A program made the translations under genes and the position numbers. The notes below the pieces were generated by a model. That model searched no databases. It saw only the letters and a list, made by a program, of their open reading frames with translations, and was not told the origin of the DNA. A stretch of 64,000 nt of DNA from Streptomyces sp. NBC_00820 (lineage in GTDB: Bacteria > Actinomycetota > Actinomycetes > Streptomycetales > Streptomycetaceae), in NCBI RefSeq assembly GCF_036347055.1, contig NZ_CP108882.1, forward strand, positions 1,054,001 through 1,118,000, read 5' to 3'. Shown here one piece after another: positions 15,520 through 22,576 of this stretch (position 1 is the stretch's first letter; each line of letters starts with the position of its first letter).

Positions 15520-17487
15520 ATGGCCGCGGCGGAATCACGTACGTCCCTACCTTTCGGTTTCCTGCGTACGGTCATCGCACAGGCGTCCGACGACTCCCCG
15601 CCCACGCGCATGGCTGTCGAGGCGATACGCACGGCACCCCAGGGCACGGACCGGGACGGCCTGCTCATGGCCCTGCTCACGGGACCGCTCGCGCAGTCGG
15701 CACCCGAGTGGCTGTTGGCCACGGCGGTGGAGAGCGATCTGAATCGCGAATCGCAGCCGTACATGACGACCGACGGAATGGAGTTGACCCGCGTCGCCCT
15801 GTCGCACCCCGCCTGCCCGGACGCACACAGGGTGCGGTTTCTGCGGGAGTACGCTGAGGCGCGACTCGGTGTGCTTGGCCGGAGAGACGGTGGGGCAGCG
15901 CTCATCCGCGCCGTCGTTGCTGAGCTCCACCGCCGCTCGGCAACGGGCCTGAGCATCACCCCCGAGCTGCTGACGGCTCCGACACCCGCCCAGCTCGTAC
16001 TCGGTGAACACGGCCTGCACGAGGACGTATTCGTCGCAGCCCTCGACTGCCTCCCATTCGGGCCGGACAAGCATGACGGCGAAGAAGACGTTGAGGCGTG
16101 GCTGGAGCGCCACCGTGCCGCATCCGACGCTTGGGACAACATGTGGTCCGGCATCCTCCGGGCGCAGACGGAGCATCACCGCCCCCTGCTGGCCTGGTCC
16201 GCGCGGCACCCCGCCGCCGATCGCGTGGTGCGCGAGCACCTGCTGGGCTCCTTGCCGTGGCACGTCGAACCGGCCTTGTTGGAGGAAGTCGCCGCACACG
16301 ACCTGGAGTACTTCGGTCGAGCGGTCCTCCTCACCCGGATCTCCCGGTCCTGCCGGGACGGGCTGACGCCCGCGCAGGCACGGGAGCGCTACGCCGAGGA
16401 GCTGGCGGCTGCGTCCCAGGAAGAGCGGGACTACGTGGAGCGATTCCTCGACGAGGAGATGCAGTCCGGGTACCTCCAGACCATGGCCTGCCGCTCTGCT
16501 GTCGCCTGGGTGGAGCGCGCAAGCAGGCAAACCTGGCGGTTCCTCCTCAACCCCAGCGAGGCCCGGCGTCTCGGACGGCCCCGGGAATGGCTGGCGTCCG
16601 AAGAACTCGTCGCCGCCCTCGGCACCCGGTTCGCGACCATCTCCCTTACTGCCTTGAGCCTCTGGGAGCCGGACCCCGATTCGCGCTATCCGGTCGTGCG
16701 TGATCTCGGCTGGTTGCACGCACTCCTCGCGCATCTCCCCGAAGTCCCGGACGAGGCGCGGCAGAAAGCACGTCTCATGGTGCAGGAAACCCGGCGGGCT
16801 CTGTCCGCCCGGTCCGGTGCGCACGGCTACTCCTCCTCCGGCCATTCCGCGTGGGAGGAGAACCGACGGGCCAATGAACTGATCGCCACCATCATGCCGC
16901 TCATCACCGATCCCGTCCCCGCCTTGCCGGGCCGACGCACGGCCTCCCTCGGCGACCCGCAGGGCATCGGTTTCAAGAAGCTGGCGGACGCCGACGAGAA
17001 CGTTCTCGTCGCCTACCTCGACCGGCACACGGGCAACGACACGCTCGTCGAGGAGGCCCTGCTCTCCTTCGCCGCCCGCTCCTACCGGAAGTCCCTCACC
17101 TTTGACGACGTGCTGGCCCGCCACTCCGCCCCACAGCAGACCCTGCTCGATCTCACGCTGCACCTGCGCAGGCGCCTGGGCGGCGGACCAGACCTTCGTG
17201 GGAGCTGGGCCGAGATCATGCTGGCCCGGCCCGAGTGTCCTGCGGAGTTGCTCCGGCTGCTGCCTGCCTGGTCAGCGCTGAAGGCCCGCGGCCCGCACTA
17301 CGACACCACACATCCCGCAGTCGCCGCCTACGTCACCGAGGCCCTCGGCGACAGTGACGCGGCGTGGCAGCGGTTCGCGGCGAGTCCCATGTCGCACGCC
17401 GGCCCGGGCGCCTGGCATCGGCTCGGCGACCTCCTCGACGCGGCAGTCAAAGGGACCGCGTGGCCGACGCCTCCGCCGGGACGATGA
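15520..17487 (+). CDS. Unknown large protein downstream of jetD
   Basis: A 655-residue protein with no family I recognise. It is nearly all helical, with repeated short helix-turn-helix units and many Leu/Ala/Arg and Trp residues (APEWLLATAVESD, HPACPDAHRVRFLREYAE, RPLLAWSARHPAADRVV, LARPECPAELLRLLPAW). This is compatible with an HEAT/TPR-like alpha-solenoid. No nuclease, ATPase or membrane motif is visible. It lies in the same orientation as jetABCD after a 186-bp gap and is the last gene before the right att repeat, so it belongs to the island. ATG 15520 was chosen over upstream starts because the protein-like composition begins there. It could be a Wadjet accessory factor or an independent defence gene. 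Confidence 0.7.
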   Translation: MAAAESRTSLPFGFLRTVIAQASDDSPPTRMAVEAIRTAPQGTDRDGLLMALLTGPLAQSAPEWLLATAVESDLNRESQPYMTTDGMELTRVALSHPACPDAHRVRFLREYAEARLGVLGRRDGGAALIRAVVAELHRRSATGLSITPELLTAPTPAQLVLGEHGLHEDVFVAALDCLPFGPDKHDGEEDVEAWLERHRAASDAWDNMWSGILRAQTEHHRPLLAWSARHPAADRVVREHLLGSLPWHVEPALLEEVAAHDLEYFGRAVLLTRISRSCRDGLTPAQARERYAEELAAASQEERDYVERFLDEEMQSGYLQTMACRSAVAWVERASRQTWRFLLNPSEARRLGRPREWLASEELVAALGTRFATISLTALSLWEPDPDSRYPVVRDLGWLHALLAHLPEVPDEARQKARLMVQETRRALSARSGAHGYSSSGHSAWEENRRANELIATIMPLITDPVPALPGRRTASLGDPQGIGFKKLADADENVLVAYLDRHTGNDTLVEEALLSFAARSYRKSLTFDDVLARHSAPQQTLLDLTLHLRRRLGGGPDLRGSWAEIMLARPECPAELLRLLPAWSALKARGPHYDTTHPAVAAYVTEALGDSDAAWQRFAASPMSHAGPGAWHRLGDLLDAAVKGTAWPTPPPGR

Positions 17488-17587
17488 CAGCAGCCATGTC
17501 GATCGGCCTCAGTCTCGTGGGCATGATCCCCGAATGCCTCGCCACGTATATGGAGAACGTCAACGGCGGGGTCCGGACGAGTGGCTC

Positions 17588-17649
17588 CTCGGGAGCCATC
17601 TGGGAGCCGACCCGCTCCCCGAGCCCCTTCGAGGCCACCTGAGACCACG
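17588..17649. repeat. Right copy of island-flanking repeat block
   Basis: A 62-bp counterpart of 1320-1380. Both contain CTCGGGAGCCATC, GGGAGCCGA and GAGACCAC in the same order, with scattered substitutions. It stands 55 bp upstream of the right tRNA-Pro fragment. The conservation outside the attachment core suggests that two related elements inserted in tandem at the same tRNA gene. Confidence 0.7.
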
Positions 17650-17704
17650 ACAGCCCGACTCTCTGAACAGGTAAAACGCCATCCGCACTGGCAAGATCAC
17701 CACG

Positions 17705-17740
17705 CGAACCTCATTCGGGACGAAGAGGTCGTGGGTTCAA
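17705..17740 (+). repeat. Right tRNA-Pro fragment (att site)
   Basis: A 36-bp copy of 1437-1472 with a single change (ACGAAG for ACCAAG). It includes the anticodon loop TTCGGGA and the T-arm start GTGGGTTCAA, then diverges. The following bases still resemble a decayed acceptor end (CACCACCCGAC). It is not a functional tRNA, because the 5' half is absent. Confidence 0.8.
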
Positions 17741-18373
17741 GCGTCACCACCCGACCGCGCAGAGTCCTCGCCCGCCACTCGCGTTCGAGTGCACGATGAC
17801 GTCCGCCTCAAGACGGACACTCCTCACCGCTCCACGGGTCGTTCGGCGCGGCCGGACCTCGCCCGTACAGTCCCACCGAAGCGAATCCCTAGCCAAAGAA
17901 GCTCAGCCGCACCTGACGGTTGGGATTGTCCGTGTTCGTGTCCGCCGAACTCCGCAAAGACAACCCTCGGCGTAGATGCGCACTTGCGTGGCGAGAGAGC
18001 CACCGACTGCTCTTGGCGGGCCTGCCCACGACTACCTTCCACCTGCCTGAACGCTGGCCCTGGCAGGACGCCTTCGAGGCACTGTGGACAGCGGTCGGCT
18101 GCCGCCGCGGAACCTGACCCGGGCCGCCCCGCGGACTGCCGGGCGGCGCCTGGATCGGCGTTGGAGTGGCCGTCGCGTTCGCCGTCGCCGCCGCGGGTTA
18201 CGCCGTGCGCCGTCGGTCTTCGTCCCGGCAGTGACGACTCGGGACGGCAGACGACACAACGGCCCCTCCGCTCCAAGACAATCGCAAGAGTGTGGCGCGA
18301 GGTGGAGGGGTCACCGCACTCACTGGCGCGCCTGGCCAGGCTGATCGCGGGCCGCTCGAGTCCGGACGGAATG
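17741..18373. other. Decayed junction region with gene scraps
   Basis: No intact gene is visible. Besides the yjbQ remnant at 17889-17945, the plus-strand frame at about 18118-18234 encodes a glycine/alanine hydrophobic segment (WIGVGVAVAFAVAAAGYAV) followed by RRR and a stop, which looks like the C-terminal membrane anchor of a lost surface protein. A short plus-strand reading ending at 18117 (ERWPWQDAFEALW) may be the tail of another protein. Confidence 0.5.
17889..17945 (-). pseudogene. 3' remnant of a yjbQ-like gene
   Basis: Reading leftwards, the last 18 codons spell ADTNTDNPNRQVRLSFFG and a stop, nearly the same as the C-terminus of the intact YjbQ encoded at 23069-23491 (VDTNRDNVNRQVRLSFMG). 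The rest of the gene is missing. It lies 150 bp beyond the right island end, so an extra yjbQ copy probably stood here before rearrangement. Confidence 0.75.
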
Positions 18374-18421
18374 ACGCTGCAGGGCGGCCACCACCGTACG
18401 GTGGTGGCCGCCCCGCAGCGT
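18374..18421 (-). terminator. Very strong hairpin terminator
   Basis: GGGCGGCCACCACC pairs perfectly with GGTGGTGGCCGCCC across a 4-bp GTAC loop. ACGCTGC and GCAGCGT extend the stem after a single mismatch. It begins 5 bp downstream of the SRPBCC gene stop, so it ends the sigma factor-SRPBCC transcript. It may also block read-through from the island side. Confidence 0.75.
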
Positions 18422-18426
18422 CTCTG

Positions 18427-18918
18427 CTACTCCTCGTCGAGGAGGGCGGCGAACCGCGCCAGAGGGTTCCCGGTGAACGGGCGCAGCGCGGGGGCGAGGA
18501 GGCGCGCGCCGGGGAAGCGCAGGCCGCCGAGGAAGGCGAAGCGGGTCGTACGGTCAGTCTCGGGGCGGGCCGCCATTCCGCCGAGGACGAGGCGGCTCTG
18601 CATCAGGCACCAGCCGGGGGCGAGGTCGATGGCGAAGGTCGCACGGAGCCGGGTGTGGCCGTGGATCCGGGCCTGGAGCGGAGAACCGGTCGACTCGGGG
18701 GTGAGGAGACGGACCGTGCGGACATCGGGGATCCAGAGTGGCATCGTGCGTTCCAGGTCCTGGGCGATCGACCAAACCCGCTCGAACGGTGCGTCGAGAA
18801 CGGCCTCGCCGATCCGCGCCGCTCCGGGCGTGGTCGCGGCGATCACGTGCAGGCTGCGGACCGGGTCGAAGTCGGCGACGGGCCACTGCGGCATCGGGGT
18901 CTCGGTCACTGCTGCCAC
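18427..18918 (-). CDS. SRPBCC-family protein
   Basis: 163 residues with the START/SRPBCC pattern: an opening helix-strand (GEAVLDAPFERVWSIAQDLERTMP), central strands (LQARIHGHTRLRATFAIDLAPGWCLMQSRLVLGGMAARP) and a long C-terminal helix (LAPALRPFTGNPLARFAALLDEE). Such proteins bind hydrophobic ligands; the ligand is unknown. Translation starts at a GTG (18918) that overlaps the end of the sigma-factor gene by 13 bp out of phase, so the two are made together. This protein may be a co-factor or sensor for that sigma factor. A strong hairpin follows the stop. Confidence 0.8.
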   Translation of the reverse strand: MAAVTETPMPQWPVADFDPVRSLHVIAATTPGAARIGEAVLDAPFERVWSIAQDLERTMPLWIPDVRTVRLLTPESTGSPLQARIHGHTRLRATFAIDLAPGWCLMQSRLVLGGMAARPETDRTTRFAFLGGLRFPGARLLAPALRPFTGNPLARFAALLDEE

Positions 18919-19412
18919 GCCTTTCGGAAGCTGAGTCGGGCCCGGGAGAGCCGGGACTTGACCGTCCCGGGCGCGATCGCGAGCACTGCCGCGGTCTGCC
19001 GTTCGTCCAGCCCCTCCAGGTCGCGCAGGAGCAGCACGGCGCGGTGCTCCGGGGAGAGCCGGGACAGCACGTCGCGGATGTCCGCGGCGAGTTGGGGGTC
19101 GCCGGGCGCGGGGAGTTCACCGAGCTCGGCCGGCTGCGAGCGCGCCGATCGGGTGGCGTACCGCACCGCCTCCCGCACCGCGATGGCCCGGACCCAGCCG
19201 AACAGTGCGTCGGGATACTGGAGTTGGTGCAGCTTGCGGAAGACCACGATGAGCGCCTCCTGGGTCGCGTCCGCGCCGTCGTCCAGCGCGATCGGGCCGC
19301 AGAGCCGGCGGACGTACGGGGTGATCAGGTTCAGCAGCCGGCCGACCGCGAGTTGGTCGCCGCCCTGGGCGGCCCGGACCAGCTCGGCAAGGCCGGGCGG
19401 TGGCTCCTGCAT
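18906..19412 (-). CDS. ECF-type RNA polymerase sigma factor
   Basis: 168 residues from ATG 19412. Region 2 is seen in LVRAAQGGDQLAVGRLLNLITPYVRRLC and DGADATQEALIVVFRKLHQLQYPDALFGWVRAIAVREAVRYA (region 2.2 to 2.4). Region 4 is seen in LSRLSPEHRAVLLLRDLEGLDERQTAAVLAIAPGTVKSRLSRARLSFRKAW. There is no anti-sigma gene next to it; instead the downstream partner is an SRPBCC protein, suggesting a different control mode. Upstream, GGGAACC on the minus strand (around 19473-19479) resembles an ECF -35 element, so autoregulation is possible, but no clear -10 follows. Confidence 0.9.
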   Translation of the reverse strand: MQEPPPGLAELVRAAQGGDQLAVGRLLNLITPYVRRLCGPIALDDGADATQEALIVVFRKLHQLQYPDALFGWVRAIAVREAVRYATRSARSQPAELGELPAPGDPQLAADIRDVLSRLSPEHRAVLLLRDLEGLDERQTAAVLAIAPGTVKSRLSRARLSFRKAWQQ

Positions 19413-19583
19413 GGCGCCTTCTCCGTCGATCGGTGACAGGGGTCCGTGGATGGAGGCCCCGAGACGGCGAAAGGTTCCCTGCGATTTCCGCCCGGCCGCA
19501 GTGTTCCTCGTCACAGGAACGGATCGACGGGCGGGGCGCTCCTTCGGGTGTCCGAGCGTCCTGACACTCCGTGAGGTGACGAC
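19413..19583. promoter_or_regulatory. Divergent promoter region with GTTCCT/AGGAAC inverted repeat
   Basis: The 171-bp gap between the sigma factor and the DUF3995 gene contains GTTCCT-N6-AGGAAC at 19503-19520. This presents a GGAAC-like ECF -35 motif on both strands. It may serve both genes, but the spacing to a recognisable -10 is not convincing. Confidence 0.4.
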
Positions 19584-20084
19584 ATGAAGCCGGTGAAGTC
19601 GGCGAACACCCGCAGCAAGGCCATCGCGATCGGCGCGGTGCTGGCGGTGGACGGTCTGATCCACCTGTACTGGGCCACCGGGCGGACCTGGCCGGTGCAC
19701 AGCACCACCCGGCTCTCGCAGCTGGTGCTCAACACCCAAGTGCCGTTCACCCCGCAAGGGCTGGTCCCGCTCGCGGGACTGCTTTTCTCGGGCGCGACGT
19801 TGGTGCTGGTCCACGGCGGACGGCTGCCGGCCCTGGGCCGCCGGCTGCCCGCCGTGCTGCCGCGCTGGGGGAGCCGGGCGGTGGCCGCCGGACTGCTGGC
19901 CCGCGGCGCGGTCGGACTGGTCTGGGTGGCGGGGGCCTGGGCGGACCCTGGCGACACGTTCTACTGGCTCAACCTGCTGCTCTACACCCCGCTGTGTCTG
20001 CTGCTGGGCCAGGCGGCCTGGCAGGTGTCAGCGGCGAGCGTGCAGGCGGGTGGGGTGAGGCGGGCGCGGTCCCTGCGGGCCTGA
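19584..20084 (+). CDS. DUF3995 membrane protein
   Basis: A 166-residue integral membrane protein. Four hydrophobic segments are visible (about 14-32, 55-78, 95-117, 125-148), with the family feature VDGLIHLYWATGRTWPVHS near the first helix. The C-terminus is basic (GGVRRARSLRA). The function of DUF3995 proteins is not known. It is divergent from the ECF sigma factor and may belong to its regulon. ATG 19584 follows a GTGAGGTGA stretch that could act as the ribosome site. Confidence 0.85.
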   Translation: MKPVKSANTRSKAIAIGAVLAVDGLIHLYWATGRTWPVHSTTRLSQLVLNTQVPFTPQGLVPLAGLLFSGATLVLVHGGRLPALGRRLPAVLPRWGSRAVAAGLLARGAVGLVWVAGAWADPGDTFYWLNLLLYTPLCLLLGQAAWQVSAASVQAGGVRRARSLRA

Positions 20085-20431
20085 GCGTCCGCTGGCGGAA
20101 CCGCAGCAGCACAGGAAGGCGGCCCGGCCGACTTCCCGCGTTGTGGCGCGAGGGACCGCGGCTCGGGCGGGTGGGGCAGGGGTGTCCCGGTGTCCTGATT
20201 CAGCCCCGCGGCTTGCCTGGCTAGGGGTCGACGATGCAGCCAGCGTAGTCGGCTCTGGAGTCCTGACTCAGACACCAGCCGCAACGTAGCAGTAAGGATT
20301 TCGTGACCGCGGCCTTCTTCTGTGGAACATCACGTAATTCCCCGCCGACCGCGTCAACTTCCCCTCCAAAGGTTCGAGCCCGACCCGCCGGCGGCGTATC
20401 GGGCTCCCTGCGCGTTGTGATACGGGAGGCC
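20085..20431. other. Intergenic region, no gene seen
   Basis: 347 bp with no coding sequence that I can support. It contains a short stretch resembling a tRNA T-arm (GGTTCGAGCCC near 20371), but no cloverleaf can be formed. The only clear structure is the hairpin at 20376-20406. Confidence 0.5.
20376..20406 (-). terminator. Hairpin downstream of tetR
   Basis: GAGCCCGA (20376-20383) and TCGGGCTC (20399-20406) form a perfect 8-bp stem with a 15-base loop. It lies 26 bp beyond the stop of the leftward TetR gene, the expected place for its terminator. Confidence 0.55.
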
Positions 20432-21061
20432 CTAGATGCCCGGGTCGGCCCCTTGTCGTGGCCAGTCGGGGGCGGGGTCCTCGGCGAGCAGCGGCCGGAG
20501 GGCGCCGAGGACCGCGCCGATGCAGACGTCGCGCAACTGGGTGCGGGTACACATCTCGTGGGTGAGCCAGTCGACGCAGAGGACCTGGACGAAGACCAGC
20601 CAGCTTTTCAGGACGCCGGACACGGCCTCGCGGGCACTCTCGCCCGCGAGTGGGAGTACGCCCATCAGCCGCGCACGGAGCACGTCCAGCTCGTTCGTCA
20701 TGATCGTCTGGATCACCGGATCGCCCGCGAGGACCCGGTTCGCCGCGAGGACGGCGTTGCGGTTCGCCACGAAGTAGTCGAGATGGACATCCATACCCTG
20801 GATGAGCTGTTCCACCAGGGAGTCGGCGGGGTCGAGCCGCGTCTCGGCGAGCAGCTGGTCAGCCGCCTGCTGGTAGACGGCTGCGAAGAGGGTGTGCTTG
20901 CTGGGGAAGTGACGGTAGAGCAAGGCTCGGGAGACACCGGCCTCTTCGGCGACCTCCTCCATCAGCACGTCGGCATACGAGTGTGCGGCGAAGAGCCGTG
21001 CGCCGACGGCGAGGAGCTGCGTGCGGCGGTCGGCGGGGGTGAGTCGCTGGCGGGGAGGCAC
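20432..21061 (-). CDS. TetR-family transcriptional regulator
   Basis: A 209-residue repressor. The N-terminal HTH is clear: RRTQLLAVGARLFAAHSY, then MEEVAEEAGVSRALLYRHFPSKHTLFAAV. The helical C-terminal domain (residues 60-200) would bind an unknown ligand. Translation begins at a GTG (21061); no upstream ATG is in frame. It is divergent from a DUF4345 membrane protein gene, and two inverted repeats occupy the gap, so the likely role is to repress both genes. A hairpin follows its stop. Confidence 0.92.
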   Translation of the reverse strand: MPPRQRLTPADRRTQLLAVGARLFAAHSYADVLMEEVAEEAGVSRALLYRHFPSKHTLFAAVYQQAADQLLAETRLDPADSLVEQLIQGMDVHLDYFVANRNAVLAANRVLAGDPVIQTIMTNELDVLRARLMGVLPLAGESAREAVSGVLKSWLVFVQVLCVDWLTHEMCTRTQLRDVCIGAVLGALRPLLAEDPAPDWPRQGADPGI

Positions 21062-21070
21062 GAATGAAGT

Positions 21071-21123
21071 CTAGTTGACATGTGTCTACTAGAGCCTCAC
21101 CGTAGTAGACCCGTGTCAACTAG
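21071..21123. promoter_or_regulatory. Two TetR operators in mirror arrangement
   Basis: Site 1 at 21071-21092 is CTAGTTGACA-TG-TGTCTACTAG (one arm mismatch). Site 2 at 21103-21122 is TAGTAGAC-N4-GTCAACTA (one arm mismatch). The two sites are inverted copies of each other, sharing TAGTTGAC and GTCTACTA halves, and fill the gap between the divergent genes. This paired arrangement is typical for a TetR regulator controlling its own and its neighbour's promoters. Confidence 0.8.
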
Positions 21124-21151
21124 GCTCCGCCAAGACGGCTTGGAGAGAATT

Positions 21152-21565
21152 ATGGCCAGGGTTCTGCGCATACTGACTCAGCTGATGGGCTGGTCCTCTG
21201 TAGCGATCGGCCTGTTCCACGTGGCGCTCGGCAACGCGGCGATTCCCGGGGCTGGTTCCGCCGGCACGACGGTCGACAGTTGGGGCCGATTCATGGGGGC
21301 CGGCTTCGTCGGCTATGGACTGGCGTGGCTCTGGGCCGCGCGGCAGCGTCCGATCCCGGCTCGGGCGGTGCGGTGGCTGGCCGGCGTTTTCCTGCTGGGT
21401 GGCGTGGGCCGGCTGCTCTCGCTCGCTGTGCACGGCTGGCCGCAGTGGTTCCAGATCGCGTTGGCGGTGATCGAGCTCAGCCTGCCGCTGGTCTTCTTCT
21501 GGCTGGCCGACTCAGAGGAGCAGACCCTGCGCAGCGACGTGGAGGCCATGCCTGCTGGGCGGTGA
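21152..21565 (+). CDS. DUF4345 membrane protein
   Basis: 137 residues with four hydrophobic helices: GWSSVAIGLFHVAL, FMGAGFVGYGLAWLWAA, AVRWLAGVFLLGGVGRLLSLAV and FQIALAVIELSLPLVFFWLA. The motif GLFHVALGNAAIPG and the overall spacing match DUF4345. The function of the family is not established. ATG 21152 is preceded by GGAGAG at a suitable distance. Expression is probably controlled by the TetR gene on the other side of the twin operators. Confidence 0.85.
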   Translation: MARVLRILTQLMGWSSVAIGLFHVALGNAAIPGAGSAGTTVDSWGRFMGAGFVGYGLAWLWAARQRPIPARAVRWLAGVFLLGGVGRLLSLAVHGWPQWFQIALAVIELSLPLVFFWLADSEEQTLRSDVEAMPAGR

Positions 21566-21606
21566 ATGCGCGCGAGCTCGTCCAGATCGAAGCTGCAAAC
21601 GTCGGA

Positions 21607-21625
21607 CCGGTGCAGCTTGCACCGG
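21607..21625. terminator. Perfect hairpin after DUF4345 gene
   Basis: CCGGTGCA-GCT-TGCACCGG, 8-bp perfect arms, 42 bp after the DUF4345 stop. It is likely a transcription end, or possibly a recombination scar, since transposase remnants follow directly. Confidence 0.45.
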
Positions 21626-21659
21626 TGTACCGGGCACTGCGCAAGGCGTTCGAGGACAG

Positions 21660-21931
21660 CACGCCGCCTTCGCCGACTTCCCCAGCAGCACTGGAAAGAG
21701 ATCCAGTCCACCAACCCGCTGGAACGGATCAACCGCGAGATCAAACGCCTCACCGACGTCGTCCAGGCCTTCCCCAACCCCGAGGCCGTCCTACGACTGG
21801 CCACCGCAGTGCCGGCCGAAATGCACGACGAATGGATCGCATTCCCCCGCCGCTACCTCTCCGAAGAGAGCCTGGCCACCGTCTACGCCACCGTCGACAC
21901 CGAGGCCCTCCCCGGCATTACCGAGGGCTGA
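21660..21931 (+). pseudogene. IS256-family transposase, C-terminal remnant
   Basis: The end of the frame, from about 21690 to the stop at 21931, gives HWKEIQSTNPLERINREIKR, LTDVVQAFPNPEAVLRLATAV and EMHDEWIAFPRRYLSEESL. These are the typical last 80 residues of IS256/mutator transposases, including the helix with the final catalytic Glu region. Just upstream the family sequence continues in another frame (AFADFP), so there is a frameshift, and the N-terminal two-thirds are absent. CCCCTGC-N6-GCAGGGG at 21933-21952 directly after the stop may be part of the IS end. Confidence 0.85.
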
Positions 21932-22003
21932 TCCCCTGCATCACGGCAGGGGACACGATGGACTGGGAACCGCGCTTTTGCGATGTCTGACCATGTGCAG
22001 CTC

Positions 22004-22026
22004 ACCCGGCCGCGCGGCAGCCGGGT
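22004..22026 (-). terminator. Hairpin downstream of lipoprotein gene
   Basis: ACCCGGC-N9-GCCGGGT forms a perfect 7-bp stem that ends at the stop codon of the leftward lipoprotein gene. Confidence 0.5.
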
Positions 22027-22487
22027 CAGCTCGCCGGGCTGGTCAGGACGCAGTTCGGATAATCGTTGTCCGGATCGCCGACGGCGACCCAGAGCATCAG
22101 GGCCTTGCCTCGCCTCAAGGCGGCGTAGGGGTCGGGCTCCCGCTCACCCGTTTCGGGGTGAGCGGCGTCGAAGGAGTGAGCGGCGCCGAAGGTCACACCG
22201 ACGAAGCTTTGCTTCTTGTTGGAGCCTTGCTCCCAGGTGCCTGTTCCGGACCAGGTCAAACTGTCGTACCAGCCGACGGCGATGCAGACCTTATCGGCGA
22301 TGAACGTCCCGTCCTGCCTCAGCGTGAGGGTGCCGCCGTCGGCATCGGTCCACGTGGTCGCAAGTTCGGCCGGCTTCAGAACGACCGGTTCGCCGTCGGG
22401 CGGCGGCATGACCGTGAACCTGCCGCAGGCCGTGAGAGCAAAGGCCATGGCGAGCAAGATCAGCGCAGTACGACAGTAACGCAACAC
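22026..22487 (-). CDS. Small secreted lipoprotein of unknown function
   Basis: A 153-residue protein with a lipoprotein signal: a charged start (MLRYCR), a hydrophobic run and the lipobox FALTAC with the modified Cys at 21. The mature part opens with LKPAELATTWTDADGGTLTLRQDGTF, a pattern I know from Streptomyces proteins of unknown role that probably fold as a small beta-barrel. Two further Cys (in KVCIAVG and YPNCVL) could form a disulfide. It sits between two remnants of mobile genes and may be passenger DNA or simply an old neighbour. Confidence 0.8.
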   Translation of the reverse strand: MLRYCRTALILLAMAFALTACGRFTVMPPPDGEPVVLKPAELATTWTDADGGTLTLRQDGTFIADKVCIAVGWYDSLTWSGTGTWEQGSNKKQSFVGVTFGAAHSFDAAHPETGEREPDPYAALRRGKALMLWVAVGDPDNDYPNCVLTSPAS

Positions 22488-22576
22488 ACTCCACCCCTAG
22501 TGGGTTCCGCGGGCCGCGTGCGCGACCGGTGGACCCAAGAACCCACGCCGCACCCTGGCACAGGGTTTGAACATGT

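Larger units (their letters stand above)
1437..17740. mobile_element. Genomic island in tRNA-Pro(CGG) attachment site, defence cargo
   Basis: The element is delimited by 36-bp direct repeats (1437-1472 and 17705-17740, one mismatch) that match the anticodon-loop-to-T-loop part of tRNA-Pro(CGG). It carries two hypothetical genes, a DUF4041/GIY-YIG nuclease, a truncated sulfur-binding restriction gene, a jetABCD Wadjet operon and one further unknown gene. No integrase, excisionase, Rep or transfer gene is present, so it appears immobile or dependent on helpers. tRNA-Pro is a known target of pSAM2-like integrative elements of Streptomyces. The link to that group is inference. Confidence 0.75.

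Noticed and set aside
17705..17760. A second tRNA-Pro gene at the right att site
   Set aside because: The sequence diverges after the T-loop and the 5' half is missing.
17920..18117. A small gene ending in ERWPWQDAFEALW
   Set aside because: Its start overlaps the antisense yjbQ remnant and the first half is not protein-like; treated as a scrap.
20371..20395. A tRNA suggested by GGTTCGAGCCC
   Set aside because: No cloverleaf can be drawn; the bases form a plain hairpin with TCGGGCTC instead.
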